Made by a program: the position numbers and the translations under genes
Notes under the pieces: generated by a model
Seen by the model: the letters and a program-made list of their open reading frames with translations, nothing else
Database searches by the model: none
Told to the model about the DNA's origin: nothing
Source: Spirillospora albida
GTDB taxonomy: Bacteria; Actinomycetota; Actinomycetes; Streptosporangiales; Streptosporangiaceae
NCBI RefSeq assembly: GCF_000718255.1
Contig: NZ_JOFJ01000036.1
Location: forward strand, 1 to 13,892
Length of the DNA stretch: 13,892 nucleotides
Direction of reading: 5' to 3'
Shown here: piece by piece, positions 1 through 7,129 of the stretch
How positions within the stretch are numbered: the first letter of the stretch is position 1
Layout of the letters: every line of letters starts with the position of its first letter

Positions 1-20
1 GGGTGTGTCAAGTTAACGGC
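1..20 (+). repeat. Left terminal inverted repeat of the IS256-family element
   Basis: Pairs with 1361-1380 in inverted orientation, 17 of 20 identical, with differences at positions 4, 10 and 12. It could extend left of the window. Confidence 0.85.
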
Positions 21-41
21 TGATCTTGGTTGTTGAGGTGT

Positions 42-1334
42 TCAGTTGGCGGTCGGGGTGAGTCGGCCTTCGAACTCGATCTGGAAGGCGTTGAGAGGCG
101 CCTTCCAGCGCATGGTCCATCGCTTGCGGCCCTTGCCGGTCGGGTCCAGGGACATCAGCGCCATGTAGATGCACTTCATCGCTGCGGCCTCGTTGGGGAA
201 GTGCCCACGGGCGCGGACGGCCTTGCGTATCCGCGCGTTCACGCTCTCGATCGCGTTCGTGCTGCAGACGACCTTGCGGATCTCCACGTCGAAGCGCAAG
301 AAGGGCACGAACTCAGCCCAGGCGTCCGACCAGAGCTTGATGATCGCCGGATATTTGCCGCCCCAGGCCTCCTGGAACTCCAGGAACCGTTCCTCGGCCA
401 CGTCCTGGTTCGATGCGGTGTAGATGGGCTTGAGCGCACGCGCGATCTTGTCCCAGTCCTGGCGGGCCGCGTAACGGAAGCTGTTGCGCAGCAGGTGAAC
501 GACGCAGGTCTGGACGATCGTGCGAGGCCAGACGGTCTCCACCGCATCGGGCAGGCCCTTCAGCCCGTCGCAGACCAGCATCAGCACGTCCTGGACACCG
601 CGGTTCTTCAGCTCGGTGAACACGTGCAGCCAGTACTTGGCGCCCTCACCGCCATCGCCGGCCCAGATGCCCAGGATGTCGCGGTGGCCCTCCGCGGTCA
701 CCGCCATCACCACATAGATCGGCCGGTTGGCGACCTGCCCGTCCCGGATCTTGACATTGATCGCATCCACGAACAGGACCGGATAGACGCGGTCCAGGGG
801 CCGGTTCTGCCATTCGGCCATGCCGTCCATCACCTTGTCGGTGATCGTCGAAATCGTCTGCTTGGACACGTTCGCGCCGTAGACCTCGGCCAGATGCGCG
901 CTGATCTCCCCATGCGTGAGGCCCTTCGCCGACAGCGACAGCACCATCTCATCCACACCGGTCAGCCGCCGCTGCCGCTTGCGCACGATCTGCGGCTCGA
1001 AGGTGCCGCCGGTGTCGCGGGGCACCTTGACCTCGACCGGGCCGACATCGGTCAGCACCGTCTTGGCCCGCGTGCCGTTACGGCTGTTGCCACTGCCCCG
1101 GCCCGCCGCGTCGTGCTTGTCGTAGCCGACATGGTCGGTGATCTCGCCCTCCAGAGCGGACTCCAGCACCCGCTTGGTCAGCTGCTGCAACAGCCCGCCC
1201 TCACCGGTCAACTGCAGCCCCTGGGTCCGAGCACGGTCCACCAGCATCGAGATCAGCTGCTCTTCCGACGCCGCACCCTGCGGCGCCCGGACCGGCTGCT
1301 CAACGGACTCGTTCTCGACAATGCTGTCGGTCAT
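42..1334 (-). CDS. IS256-family (Mutator-type) DDE transposase
   Basis: A 430-residue protein, close to the usual 390-430 residues of the family and apparently intact. The N-terminal half holds the DNA-binding region, including the family pattern EGEITDHVGYDKH (62-74) and the stretch around VPRDTGG (104-110). The RNase H-like catalytic core carries Asp190 (in LFVDAI), Asp256 (in VCDGLKG) and Glu363 (in TNAIESVN), the expected DDE triad, with the typical C-x2-H (Cys277, His280) between the second Asp and the Glu. The ATG at 1334-1332 follows a clear AAGGAG ribosome-binding site, which decides the start. It catalyses cut-and-paste or copy-out movement of its own element. Nothing looks broken, so the copy may be active. 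Confidence 0.96.
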   Translation of the reverse strand: MTDSIVENESVEQPVRAPQGAASEEQLISMLVDRARTQGLQLTGEGGLLQQLTKRVLESALEGEITDHVGYDKHDAAGRGSGNSRNGTRAKTVLTDVGPVEVKVPRDTGGTFEPQIVRKRQRRLTGVDEMVLSLSAKGLTHGEISAHLAEVYGANVSKQTISTITDKVMDGMAEWQNRPLDRVYPVLFVDAINVKIRDGQVANRPIYVVMAVTAEGHRDILGIWAGDGGEGAKYWLHVFTELKNRGVQDVLMLVCDGLKGLPDAVETVWPRTIVQTCVVHLLRNSFRYAARQDWDKIARALKPIYTASNQDVAEERFLEFQEAWGGKYPAIIKLWSDAWAEFVPFLRFDVEIRKVVCSTNAIESVNARIRKAVRARGHFPNEAAAMKCIYMALMSLDPTGKGRKRWTMRWKAPLNAFQIEFEGRLTPTAN

Positions 1335-1360
1335 CTGGCGTCTCCTTGATCATCGGATCC

Positions 1361-1380
1361 GCCGTTAATTAGACACTCCC
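1361..1380 (-). repeat. Right terminal inverted repeat of the IS256-family element
   Basis: Imperfect inverted match to bases 1-20. It carries an in-frame TAA (1366-1368) for the relaxase-like frame to its right, so that frame is closed immediately inside the element. Confidence 0.88.
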
Positions 1381-2283
1381 GTCGCCCGGAGCGAAGCCGA
1401 ATTCGTGCGAGCGCTCCGCGAACTCGGCGTGCTCGTGCGCCCCCGGTACGCCCCCGGCGGCCGCACGGAGGTGGTCGGGTACTCCGTCGCGCTCAAGCCG
1501 CGGAACGGTCGGCCGCCGATCTGGTTCGGCGGCGGCCGGCTGCACCGCGAACTCACCCTCACCCAACTCCGCCACAACCACTGGCCACAAGAACAACCCG
1601 GCCATGACGGGAAGGAAGCGCCGTCAGCGCGTCTCGCTCAGGACGAAGCCCTGGCCGCGTGGGCCGGGGACGGGCCCGGCAACCTACTTCCCGACGGCTC
1701 GTACAACCTCGGGATGTGGAAGAAGACCGCGGTCGTGCTCGCCGAAGTCCGAACCCACCTGATCAACATTCCGGTCGACCAGCCCGAGCCGTGGGCTCTC
1801 GCGGCCCGGCAAGCCGCTGGCGTCCTGGCCATGTGGTCGGTTCGCGTAGAGGGCAACCGGCCACGCGCCCTAGCCCGCGCCGCCGACCTCCTTGCCCGCT
1901 CCGCCCAGCTCGCCCAAGCCCGCGCCGACGACCTTGCCCACCCAGGACGCGGCGAGCGGCAAGGACGCCGCAGAGATCAGCGCATCGATCTGCGAGGCGT
2001 CGCCATGGTCGTCAGCACCGCATCCGCTTCGAGCAGCCCCGACCACGGCCACATCATGCTGCTCCGCCAGATCATCAGGCTGCTAGAAGTGATCAACCAA
2101 GCCGACCACGCCCGCGGACAGGCCACCCAGGCCATCCGGCAGGCCGAGGCGACGCACGGGCGACTCCTTCAACTGCAGCAGCACTGGGCGAGCCGCGGCG
2201 AAAGCAGCCCCAGGCAGTATCAGCTCCAGATTGCGCCGCCACCTCGCCGCAGCCCGGCCCCCGGCTGGGGAGCGGAGCTATAG
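1381..2283 (+). pseudogene. C-terminal part of a relaxase/mobilization-type protein, 5' end cut off by the IS256 element
   Basis: An open frame runs from the first base after the IS (V-A-R-S-E-A-E-F-V-R-A-L...) to TAG at 2281-2283, about 300 residues. The start of the visible frame (EFVRALRELGVLVRPRYAPGG, then VVGYSVAL and PIWFGGGRLHRELTL) resembles the region just after the nuclease domain in actinobacterial relaxase/mobilization proteins. The rest is Ala/Arg/Gln-rich and helical (AGVLAMWSVRVEG, LLRQIIRLLEVINQADHARG), as in their C-terminal tails. No relaxase catalytic Tyr or His triad is present, since that part would lie left of the IS. The GTG at 1405 has no convincing ribosome-binding site, so I treat the frame as a remnant rather than a gene. 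It indicates that this locus once belonged to a mobilizable plasmid or integrative element. The family call is from memory of sequence style, not from a search. Confidence 0.62.
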
Positions 2284-2448
2284 CGCAAGCCACCCAACCG
2301 GACGCTGTCCCTCTGTCCTACGGCCAACAAGGAGGCCTGGAGGGCGGCGGCAACAGTCCTTGCCGAGGTCCGAGAACAGCCCTTGGTTGTTCCGCTGACG
2401 ACTACGCGGCATGTGCTGGGATGGCTCGTGAGCTTCGGAGTCGGCTAG
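2284..2448 (+). pseudogene. Unidentified coding-like fragment directly after the relaxase-like stop, same reading frame
   Basis: Immediately after the TAG of the preceding frame, the same phase stays open for 54 codons to a TAG at 2446-2448. Its second half reads like a real protein: KEAWRAAATVLAEVREQPL followed by VVPLTTTRHVLGWLVSFGVG. There is no ATG, GTG or TTG at a useful place ahead of this stretch, only a CTG at 2305. It may be a decayed small gene of the former mobile element, or the true C-terminus of the upstream protein after a nonsense mutation. I do not recognise a family. Confidence 0.3.
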
Positions 2449-2550
2449 ATCTCAGGTGTCAGGCGCCCCAGGACGAGTACCGGCAAAAAGCGCTTCGGGT
2501 AGTAGCCGTCCTAGCCTTGCCTTGTAACCGCGACACCTTGCCTTCCCAGC

Positions 2551-2579
2551 TCAGGGGCATGGGCGAGCACCGCCCCTGA
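2551..2579. terminator. 8-bp perfect hairpin upstream of cutA, possible terminator
   Basis: TCAGGGGC (2551-2558) and GCCCCTGA (2572-2579) form a perfect inverted repeat with a 13-base loop. No T-tract follows on either strand, so it could be a U-less actinobacterial terminator closing the remnant to its left, or part of the cutA leader. A smaller hairpin, GAGCC/GGCTC, follows at 2584-2599. Apart from these I see nothing supportable between 2449 and the cutA start at 2624. Confidence 0.35.
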
Positions 2580-2623
2580 CATGGAGCCTGTGAAGGCTCT
2601 CAGTGCCCGGTTAGGGTCGTTTC

Positions 2624-2959
2624 ATGGCCCAGAATCTCGAAGTTCACGTGACGACCGGCAGCCGTGAGGAAGCAGAGAAGGTAGTACAAGCCGCAGTCGA
2701 AGGACGCTTCGCGGCCTGCGCGCAGATCAGCGGCCCGATCTCGTCCACCTACTGGTGGCAGGGCAAGCTGGAGCGCGACGAGGAGTTCTTCATCATCATG
2801 AAGACCACCGACGAGCGTCTGGACGCCCTGGTGGGCAACATCAAGGCCAACCACTCCTACGACACTCCGGAGATCGTCGCCGTGCCGATCGTGGGGGGTC
2901 TCGGTGACTACCTGACGTGGATCAAAGCAGAGACGGAGGCTCCGTCTTCGGCCGGCTAG
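2624..2959 (+). CDS. cutA: CutA family divalent-cation tolerance protein
   Basis: A 111-residue protein matching the size and pattern of CutA1, a ferredoxin-like fold that forms a very stable trimer. The family landmarks are in order: VTTGSREEAEKVVQAAVEGR (9-28), AACAQISGPISSTYWWQGK (31-49, with Cys32 and the YWW..K signature), the EEFFIIMKTT strand (53-62), and the HSYDTPEIVAVPI motif (77-89). It acts in the cytoplasm; divalent copper binding and tolerance were inferred in E. coli, but the cellular role is not well settled. The ATG is preceded by a weak TAGGG about nine bases upstream. Its last 36 bases (2924-2959) overlap the 3' end of the convergent regulator remnant. It looks complete and is a housekeeping-type gene between two mobile-element-damaged loci. 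Confidence 0.93.
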   Translation: MAQNLEVHVTTGSREEAEKVVQAAVEGRFAACAQISGPISSTYWWQGKLERDEEFFIIMKTTDERLDALVGNIKANHSYDTPEIVAVPIVGGLGDYLTWIKAETEAPSSAG

Positions 2960-3497
2960 CCGCGTATTCCTTACGGAATTGGCTTGCAGTCGGCACCTTG
3001 GTACTGGAGAGCTCGTCTACAACCTGGTCAAGGCGGTCCCACCCGAGTGGGGCCGCCATGGCAGTGGTCGCCTCAAGCGACGAACGGGCGTACTTCACGG
3101 CCTCGGAGACGTCTCCTAGCCGGATGTGGGCCAGAGCCATGTCCGCTTGGACCACGCAGAGCTTCTTGGTCTCCACGTTCGGGCCCATGAATGCCGCTAC
3201 GCGACGGCTGGCCTCCAGCGCTCTGTCTTCCTCTCGGACTCTGGAGTACACCGACAGGCACATGGAGGCGAAGCGGGCCGGGTCGAGGAAGCAGGTCCAC
3301 GGCCTGGCAGTGATGTTGGCTTCGAGGTAGGTGTCTTCGGCCTCTCGGATGGCCTCCAGTGCCGTCTTCCGGTCTCCGAGGAGAGCGGATTCCTCGCCCT
3401 TTCTGGCAAGCAGCCATGCTCTGGTCGCAGGATCGTTGTTGCCGAGCCGTTCGAGGGCGCTTGAGGCCAACCTGACGCCGGCGGCATGATTTCCGCC
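2922..3497 (-). pseudogene. 3' part of an XRE/TPR-type transcriptional regulator, separated from its 5' part by the IS21 element
   Basis: This is the C-terminal half (about 190 residues) of the regulator whose 5' half lies at 5754-6520. The frame reads GGNHAAGVRLASSALERLGN, then DPATRAWLLARKGEE, DRKTALEAIREAEDTY, RPWTCFLDPARFASMCLSVY, and ends at TGA 2924-2922. The alternating helix pattern (AWLLARKGEE, ALEAIREAE, ADMALAHIRLGD, AVKYARSSLE) is typical of the TPR-like C-terminal domain of actinobacterial XRE regulators. Codons encoded inside the IS terminus precede it, so it has no start of its own. Deleting 3498-5753 together with one CCGCC copy joins ...YMTGG to NHAAG... in frame. Its 3' end overlaps the end of convergent cutA. 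Confidence 0.88.
3493..3497. repeat. Left copy of the 5-bp IS21 target-site duplication (CCGCC)
   Basis: CCGCC directly abuts the left TG terminus at 3498 and is repeated exactly at 5754-5758 beside the right CA terminus. IS21-family elements commonly generate 4-8 bp duplications. Confidence 0.88.
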
Positions 3498-3555
3498 TGT
3501 CGACGACGCGTGAATACTGACCCCCAGGCGACGGCCGAATTCTGACCCCCCACTG
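3498..3555 (+). repeat. Left end of the IS21-family element
   Basis: Contains TGTCGACGACG at the tip, then GAATACTGACCCCC (3512-3525) and GAATTCTGACCCCC (3537-3550), 25 bp apart. It pairs with 5696-5753 in inverted orientation. Confidence 0.85.
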
Positions 3556-3567
3556 TCACTGTGGAGG

Positions 3568-4833
3568 GTGATCAAGGTGGAGGACTGGGCGGAGATCCGC
3601 CGGTTGCACCGGGCGGAGGGCATGCCGATCAAGGCGATCGCCCGGCGGATGGGCATCTCGAAGAACACCGTCAAGCGGGCGCTGGCGGCCGATGAGCCGC
3701 CGGTGTATCAGCGGGCGGGGAAGGGCTCGATCGTGGACGCGGCCGAGCCGGCGATCCGTCAGTTGTTGGCGGAGTTCCCGGACATGCCCGCGACGGTGAT
3801 CGCCGAGCGGATCGGCTGGGAGCGGTCGATGACGGTGCTCAAGGACCGGATCCGGCAGTTGCGGCCGCAGTACAAGCCGGCCGACCCTGCGTCGCGGACG
3901 GCGTATCAGCCCGGTGAGCTGGCTCAATGCGATCTGTGGTTCCCGCCGGCGAAGGTGCCGGTGGGGGCCGGGCAGCAGACCAGCCCGCCGGTGCTGGTGA
4001 TGGTGTCGGGGTATTCGCGGTGGATGCTGGCGCGGATGCTGCCCTCGCGGGCGGCCGGGGACCTGTTCGCCGGGATGTGGGCGCTGCTGGGCATGCTGGG
4101 CGCGGCGCCCAAGACGCTGGTGTGGGACAACGAGGGCGCGATCGGGCAGTGGCGGGGCGGCTGTCCGGTCCTGACCACCGAGGCCAACGCGTTCCGCGGC
4201 ACCCTGGGCATCAAGATCGTGCAGTGCCGTCCCGCCGATCCCGAAGCCAAGGGCCTGGTCGAGCGGGCGAACGAGTATCTGGAGACTTCGTTCATGCCGG
4301 GCCGGTCGTTCACCGGCCCGGGCGACTTCAACGCCCAGCTGGACCACTGGCTGGCGCATCGCGCCAACGTCCGTCACCACCGGCGGATCGAGTGCCGGCC
4401 CGCCGACCGGATCGTCACCGACATGGAGGCGATGGTGCCGCTGCCGCCGGTCGCGCCGGTGGTCGGCTGGCGCACGTCCACGCGGCTGGCCCGCGACCAC
4501 TACGTCCGGATCGCCTCCAACGACTACTCGGTGCACCCGTCGGTGATCGGGCGGCTGGTCGAGGTCGTCGCCGACCTGGAGCAGGTGAGGGTCACCTGCG
4601 GCGGGCAGCAGGTCGCCGCGCACCCGCGCTGCTGGGCGGTCCACCAGACCATCACCGACCCCGCGCACGCCCAGGCGGCCGCGGCGATGCGGCGGCTGCG
4701 GCTGCAGACCACCCGCCCGCCGACCGACACCGAGGTCGAGCAGCGGCGGCTGACCGACTACGACACCTTCCTGGGAATCGACAACGACAGCGCCGAGGAC
4801 ATCGGTGCCGCCGGCATCGAGGGGGTGGCGTGA
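3568..4833 (+). CDS. istA: IS21-family transposase IstA
   Basis: 421 residues. The N-terminus has a helix-turn-helix (roughly 20-40: KAIARRMGISKNTVKRALA) for end recognition, followed by an rve-type integrase core. The catalytic triad is visible as Asp122 (AQCDLWFP), Asp187 (VWDNEGAIG) and Glu232 (KGLVERANEYLE). The C-terminal part contains the Mu-transposase-like domain (YVRIASNDYSVHP). Both GTG 3568 and GTG 3577 are possible starts. The GGAGG at 3563-3567 is too close to the first and well spaced from the second, so the true protein may be three residues shorter. The stop overlaps the istB start in TGATG (4831-4835), indicating translational coupling. The enzyme moves the element together with IstB. 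Confidence 0.95.
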   Translation: MIKVEDWAEIRRLHRAEGMPIKAIARRMGISKNTVKRALAADEPPVYQRAGKGSIVDAAEPAIRQLLAEFPDMPATVIAERIGWERSMTVLKDRIRQLRPQYKPADPASRTAYQPGELAQCDLWFPPAKVPVGAGQQTSPPVLVMVSGYSRWMLARMLPSRAAGDLFAGMWALLGMLGAAPKTLVWDNEGAIGQWRGGCPVLTTEANAFRGTLGIKIVQCRPADPEAKGLVERANEYLETSFMPGRSFTGPGDFNAQLDHWLAHRANVRHHRRIECRPADRIVTDMEAMVPLPPVAPVVGWRTSTRLARDHYVRIASNDYSVHPSVIGRLVEVVADLEQVRVTCGGQQVAAHPRCWAVHQTITDPAHAQAAAAMRRLRLQTTRPPTDTEVEQRRLTDYDTFLGIDNDSAEDIGAAGIEGVA

Positions 4834-5675
4834 TGGCGCCCGCCGCCAAGGCCACCGCAGCGGGCGCCGCAGGGGGCGCCGCGACGAGCACTGGCGGCCG
4901 CAATGTCGAGGCCGAGCTGGCCTATCTCACCCGGGTGCTCAAGGCGCCGTCGCTGCACGCCGCCGCTGCTCGTCTGGCCGAACGCGCCCGGCAGGAGTCC
5001 TGGACGCACGAGGAGTTCCTGGCCGCCTGCCTGCAACGCGAGGTCGCCGCCCGCGAGGCCCACGGCGGCGAGGCCCGCATCCGCGCCGCCCGCTTCCCCG
5101 CCCGCAAAGCCCTGGAGGACTTCGACTTCGACCACCAGCGCTCCGCCAAACGCGAGGTCATCGCCCACCTGGGCACCCTGGACTTCGTCGCCGCCCGCGA
5201 GAACGTGGTGTTCCTGGGCCCGCCCGGCACCGGCAAGACCCACCTGTCGATCGGGCTGGGCATCCGTGCCTGCCAGGCCGGACACCGCGTCGCCTTCGCC
5301 ACCGCCGCCCAGTGGGTCGCGCGGCTGGCCGACGCGCACGCCGCCGGACGGCTGCAAGACGAACTGACCCGGCTCGCCCGCGTCCCGGTCCTGATCGTCG
5401 ACGAGGTCGGCTACATCCCCTTCGAGGCCGAGGCCGCCAACCTGTTCTTCCAGCTGGTCTCGTCCCGTTACGAGCGGGCCTCGCTGATCGTGACCAGCAA
5501 CAAGCCGTTCGGCCGCTGGGGCGAGGTGTTCGGCGACGACGTCGTCGCCGCAGCCATGATCGACCGCCTCGTCCACCACGCCGAGGTCATCAGCCTGAAG
5601 GGAGACAGCTACCGCCTCAAGAACCGTGACCTGGGCCGCGTCCCCGCGGCCAACACCACCAACGACGAGCAGTAA
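4833..5675 (+). CDS. istB: IS21-family helper ATPase IstB
   Basis: 280 residues, an AAA+ ATPase of the DnaC/IstB type that helps IstA at the target. Walker A is GPPGTGKT (129-136), Walker B is VLIVDE (to Asp190-Glu191), and the sensor-like LIVTSNKPFGRWGEVFGDD is present. The N-terminal region (LAYLTRVLKAPSLHAAAARL) is the usual helical IstB extension, here preceded by an Ala/Gly-rich leader of about 22 residues. The frame is open much further upstream, through istA, but the coupled ATG at 4833 is the sensible start. The 3' end runs into the right terminal repeats. Confidence 0.95.
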   Translation: MAPAAKATAAGAAGGAATSTGGRNVEAELAYLTRVLKAPSLHAAAARLAERARQESWTHEEFLAACLQREVAAREAHGGEARIRAARFPARKALEDFDFDHQRSAKREVIAHLGTLDFVAARENVVFLGPPGTGKTHLSIGLGIRACQAGHRVAFATAAQWVARLADAHAAGRLQDELTRLARVPVLIVDEVGYIPFEAEAANLFFQLVSSRYERASLIVTSNKPFGRWGEVFGDDVVAAAMIDRLVHHAEVISLKGDSYRLKNRDLGRVPAANTTNDEQ

Positions 5676-5695
5676 CAACCAGCAACGACCAACAA

Positions 5696-5753
5696 CAGCA
5701 GGGGGTCAACTTTCAGACGTCGCCAGGGGGTCAGAATTCGACCGTCGTTGACA
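5696..5753 (-). repeat. Right end of the IS21-family element
   Basis: Inverted counterpart of 3498-3555, ending GTCGTTGACA at 5753. GGGGGTCAGAATTC (5726-5739) is the outer internal repeat, and a diverged copy begins at 5701. Confidence 0.85.
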
Positions 5754-5758
5754 CCGCC
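5754..5758. repeat. Right copy of the 5-bp IS21 target-site duplication (CCGCC)
   Basis: Identical to 3493-3497 and directly after the terminal CA of the element. Confidence 0.88.
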
Positions 5759-6520
5759 GGTCATGTAGGTCTGGTAGCCGGTCATACATGCCGCGGAGGC
5801 GATGTCCTGGGCCTGTTTCGCTGCAACTCCGACGAGACGGGCCTGTTCCCCGGCTCTCTGTCGGTCGCCCAGTTCCCAGGCGAACCATGCGGCAAGGACT
5901 GCGGACTCGCCGGCCGCTATCGCGAGGCGAAGGCGCAGCTCGTCGTCCCGATTGGTCTCCAGGAGCGCACTGACCTCGCCGATGTGGGTCATGAGCGCGG
6001 GGTAGAGCTTCTTGGCAGGCCAGTGTTCTTCGAGCCGGTGGAAGCCCTTGGTGCGGTCTTCGAGGTGCCTGACGGTCTCGCTGTCGGGGCGGCTGCTTCC
6101 GGTGAGCGCTCGGAGCAGGCGTTCTGTGGGTTCGAGGGCGCTGGGACCCGCCGCGGCAACGGCGACGAGCTGGAGCAAACTTCTACGGTCCACGCGCTGG
6201 TTGAGCCTTCCTACTGTCCAGGCGAGTACAAGAGGATCGATGTGGGCTTCCGGGCCTGCGGCCGGCGCAGGGCCGACGACTTCGGCGTGGTGAGCGAAGA
6301 GACGCCGGTACAGCTCTGCATAGACCGGCCCAACGGGTTCACCGCGCTGGTGAGCCCGTATCCGTCGTGCCATCGACTCGACGCCGGGAAGCTGGGCACG
6401 CTCGATGTGGGTCGCAACGTCCCGCATCTCCTTCGCCAGGTGGTTCTGAGACCAGATCTTCCGCTCCAAGAGCAGCCGAATCCTTGTGGCCAGCTCCATC
6501 GGAAACTCATCCTGGCTCAT
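5754..6520 (-). pseudogene. 5' part of an XRE-family regulator (HTH plus TPR-like), interrupted by IS21
   Basis: The first 255 codons of a regulator that would be about 445 residues when joined to 2922-3497. The ATG at 6520-6518 follows GGAG at seven bases' spacing; the frame stays open upstream across the divergent HATPase gene but that is shadow. Residues 1-75 (MELATRIRLLLERKIWSQNHLAKEMRD, then VESMARRIRAHQRG) form an XRE-like DNA-binding domain of the variant common in actinomycetes. The middle holds DRRSLLQLVAVAAAG, and after it come TPR-like helices (LRLRLAIAAGESAVLAAWFAWELGDRQRAGEQARLVGVAAKQAQD). Divergent transcription from a small HATPase gene suggests joint function and a shared control region. 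As it stands, translation runs into the IS21 end, giving a protein without the C-terminal half, which is probably non-functional. What the regulator controls is unknown; the downstream operon is a candidate by proximity only. Confidence 0.9.
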
Positions 6521-6688
6521 CGGATCACTCCGTCCGAACTTCTCACCTGGGCGACGTCCGCTCACATCCGCTCGCGTCCGCCTACATCCTTCAGTTTGGC
6601 CTGGTCTCTGCGTCATGTGCAGTGGTTTCTTGCAGGAGACGCGCATCAAACCGGATGCCAATGACGGAACCGCGCACAAGGACAGGCG
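6521..6688. promoter_or_regulatory. Divergent promoter region between the regulator and the HATPase gene
   Basis: These 168 bases separate two outward-facing starts, so promoters for both directions must lie here or in the adjacent coding ends. I cannot assign clear -35/-10 pairs. The left half is rich in CCG and contains the tandem repeat listed separately. AAGGA at 6679-6683 is the ribosome-binding site of the rightward gene. Confidence 0.6.
6555..6589. promoter_or_regulatory. Tandem 15-bp direct repeat, candidate operator
   Basis: CGTCCGCTCACATCC (6555-6569) and CGTCCGCCTACATCC (6575-6589) match at 13 of 15 positions and start exactly 20 bp apart, about two helical turns. Read leftward they are GGATGTxxGCGGACG, 35-69 bp ahead of the regulator start. 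Position and periodicity fit tandem binding sites, perhaps for the XRE regulator itself, but this is inference. Confidence 0.45.
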
Positions 6689-7129
6689 ATGGCACCTGTG
6701 ACGATCAAACGACCTCACCTGGAGCTGGCTCTCACCGTGGACCCCACCGAGGTGAGCCGAGCCAGACGTGCCGTCAGCCGAGCCCTGGAAGACCTCGGCC
6801 ACCCCGATCTGGTCGAGGACGCCCAGCAAATCGTCAGCGAACTGGTCACGAACGCTCTTCGGGAGACCACGGAGAAGCTGAGCCATCTGACCCGTGAATA
6901 CCTGGCGGCCTGTCGGGTGAAGTTCCTCGTCCACGAGAACGACGGTCATCCGACCGTCGAGGTCTGGGACATGTTTCCCGACGAGATCCCGATGCCTCAG
7001 CAAGCCGACCTCGACATGGAGTCCGGCCGCGGACTCTTCATCGTCCGGAGCCTGGCCAAGGAGTGGGGATACGTACACCGGTTCGACGCGGAGAGGGTGT
7101 GGAAGAGCGTATGGGCCGTGTTGACGTGA
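6689..7129 (+). CDS. Small HATPase-domain protein (RsbW/anti-sigma-factor-like ATP-binding protein)
   Basis: 146 residues, essentially a single GHKL ATPase domain with no sensor or membrane part. The N box is seen as QIVSELVTNALRE (Glu51, Asn55), the G1 region as VEVWDMFPDEIP (Asp94), and the G2 region as SGRGLFIVRSLAKEWG (112-127). The glycine usually following the G1 aspartate is missing, which is common in this actinobacterial subfamily. Members resemble RsbW/SpoIIAB serine kinases that bind sigma or anti-anti-sigma factors, but most of the many copies in actinomycetes are uncharacterised. The ATG follows AAGGA at six bases. It is divergent from the interrupted XRE regulator and overlaps or nearly touches the next small gene, so the three probably form one regulatory unit. 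Confidence 0.85.
   Translation: MAPVTIKRPHLELALTVDPTEVSRARRAVSRALEDLGHPDLVEDAQQIVSELVTNALRETTEKLSHLTREYLAACRVKFLVHENDGHPTVEVWDMFPDEIPMPQQADLDMESGRGLFIVRSLAKEWGYVHRFDAERVWKSVWAVLT

Larger units (their letters stand above)
1..1380 (-). mobile_element. IS256-family insertion sequence, apparently complete
   Basis: The first 20 bases (GGGTGTGTCAAGTTAACGGC) and the reverse complement of bases 1361-1380 (GGGAGTGTCTAATTAACGGC) match at 17 of 20 positions, which defines terminal inverted repeats around a single full-length transposase gene. The window starts exactly at, or inside, the left repeat, so the left flank and its copy of the target duplication cannot be seen; IS256 elements usually duplicate 8-9 bp, and the right flank begins GTCGCCCGG. 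The element lies directly against a truncated relaxase-like reading frame, so it probably inserted into that gene. Confidence 0.9.
3498..5753 (+). mobile_element. Complete IS21-family insertion sequence (istA-istB)
   Basis: A 2256-bp element bounded by TG...CA ends, with a perfect 5-bp duplication CCGCC on both sides. The left end and the reverse complement of the right end align over about 58 bases with roughly 45 identities, starting TGTCGACGACG versus TGTCAACGACG. Each end carries two copies of a GAATTCTGACCCCC-like motif spaced 25 bp apart (3512 and 3537 on the left; 5726 and 5701, reversed, on the right; the innermost right copy is diverged). Such multiple end repeats are the usual transposase-binding sites of the family. 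Both ORFs look intact and the duplication is unaltered, so the insertion is probably recent. It splits a regulator gene on the opposite strand. Confidence 0.95.

Noticed and set aside
30..1349. Long rightward frame across the IS256 transposase
   Set aside because: It is the antisense shadow of the transposase, which has the DDE motif, a ribosome-binding site and terminal repeats. High-GC third positions keep antisense frames open.
1659..2579. Long rightward frame rich in Arg and Pro overlapping the relaxase-like remnant
   Set aside because: Its composition is that of a frame-shifted GC-rich shadow; the overlapping frame ending at 2283 has protein-like helices instead.
2284..2623. Searched for a tRNA gene or att core that might mark the integration site
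   Set aside because: No tRNA-like T-arm or cloverleaf pattern and no direct repeat of usable length was found by eye.
3498..3555. Repeated CTGACCCCC motifs considered as a CRISPR-like or iteron array
   Set aside because: They occur only as two copies at each end of the IS21 element, in inverted orientation, which identifies them as transposase-binding end repeats.
3556..4668. Leftward frame opposite istA
   Set aside because: Its His/Arg/Pro-rich composition without motifs marks it as a shadow of the clearly identified transposase.
4758..5678. Leftward frame opposite istB
   Set aside because: Antisense shadow of an ATPase with Walker A and B motifs.
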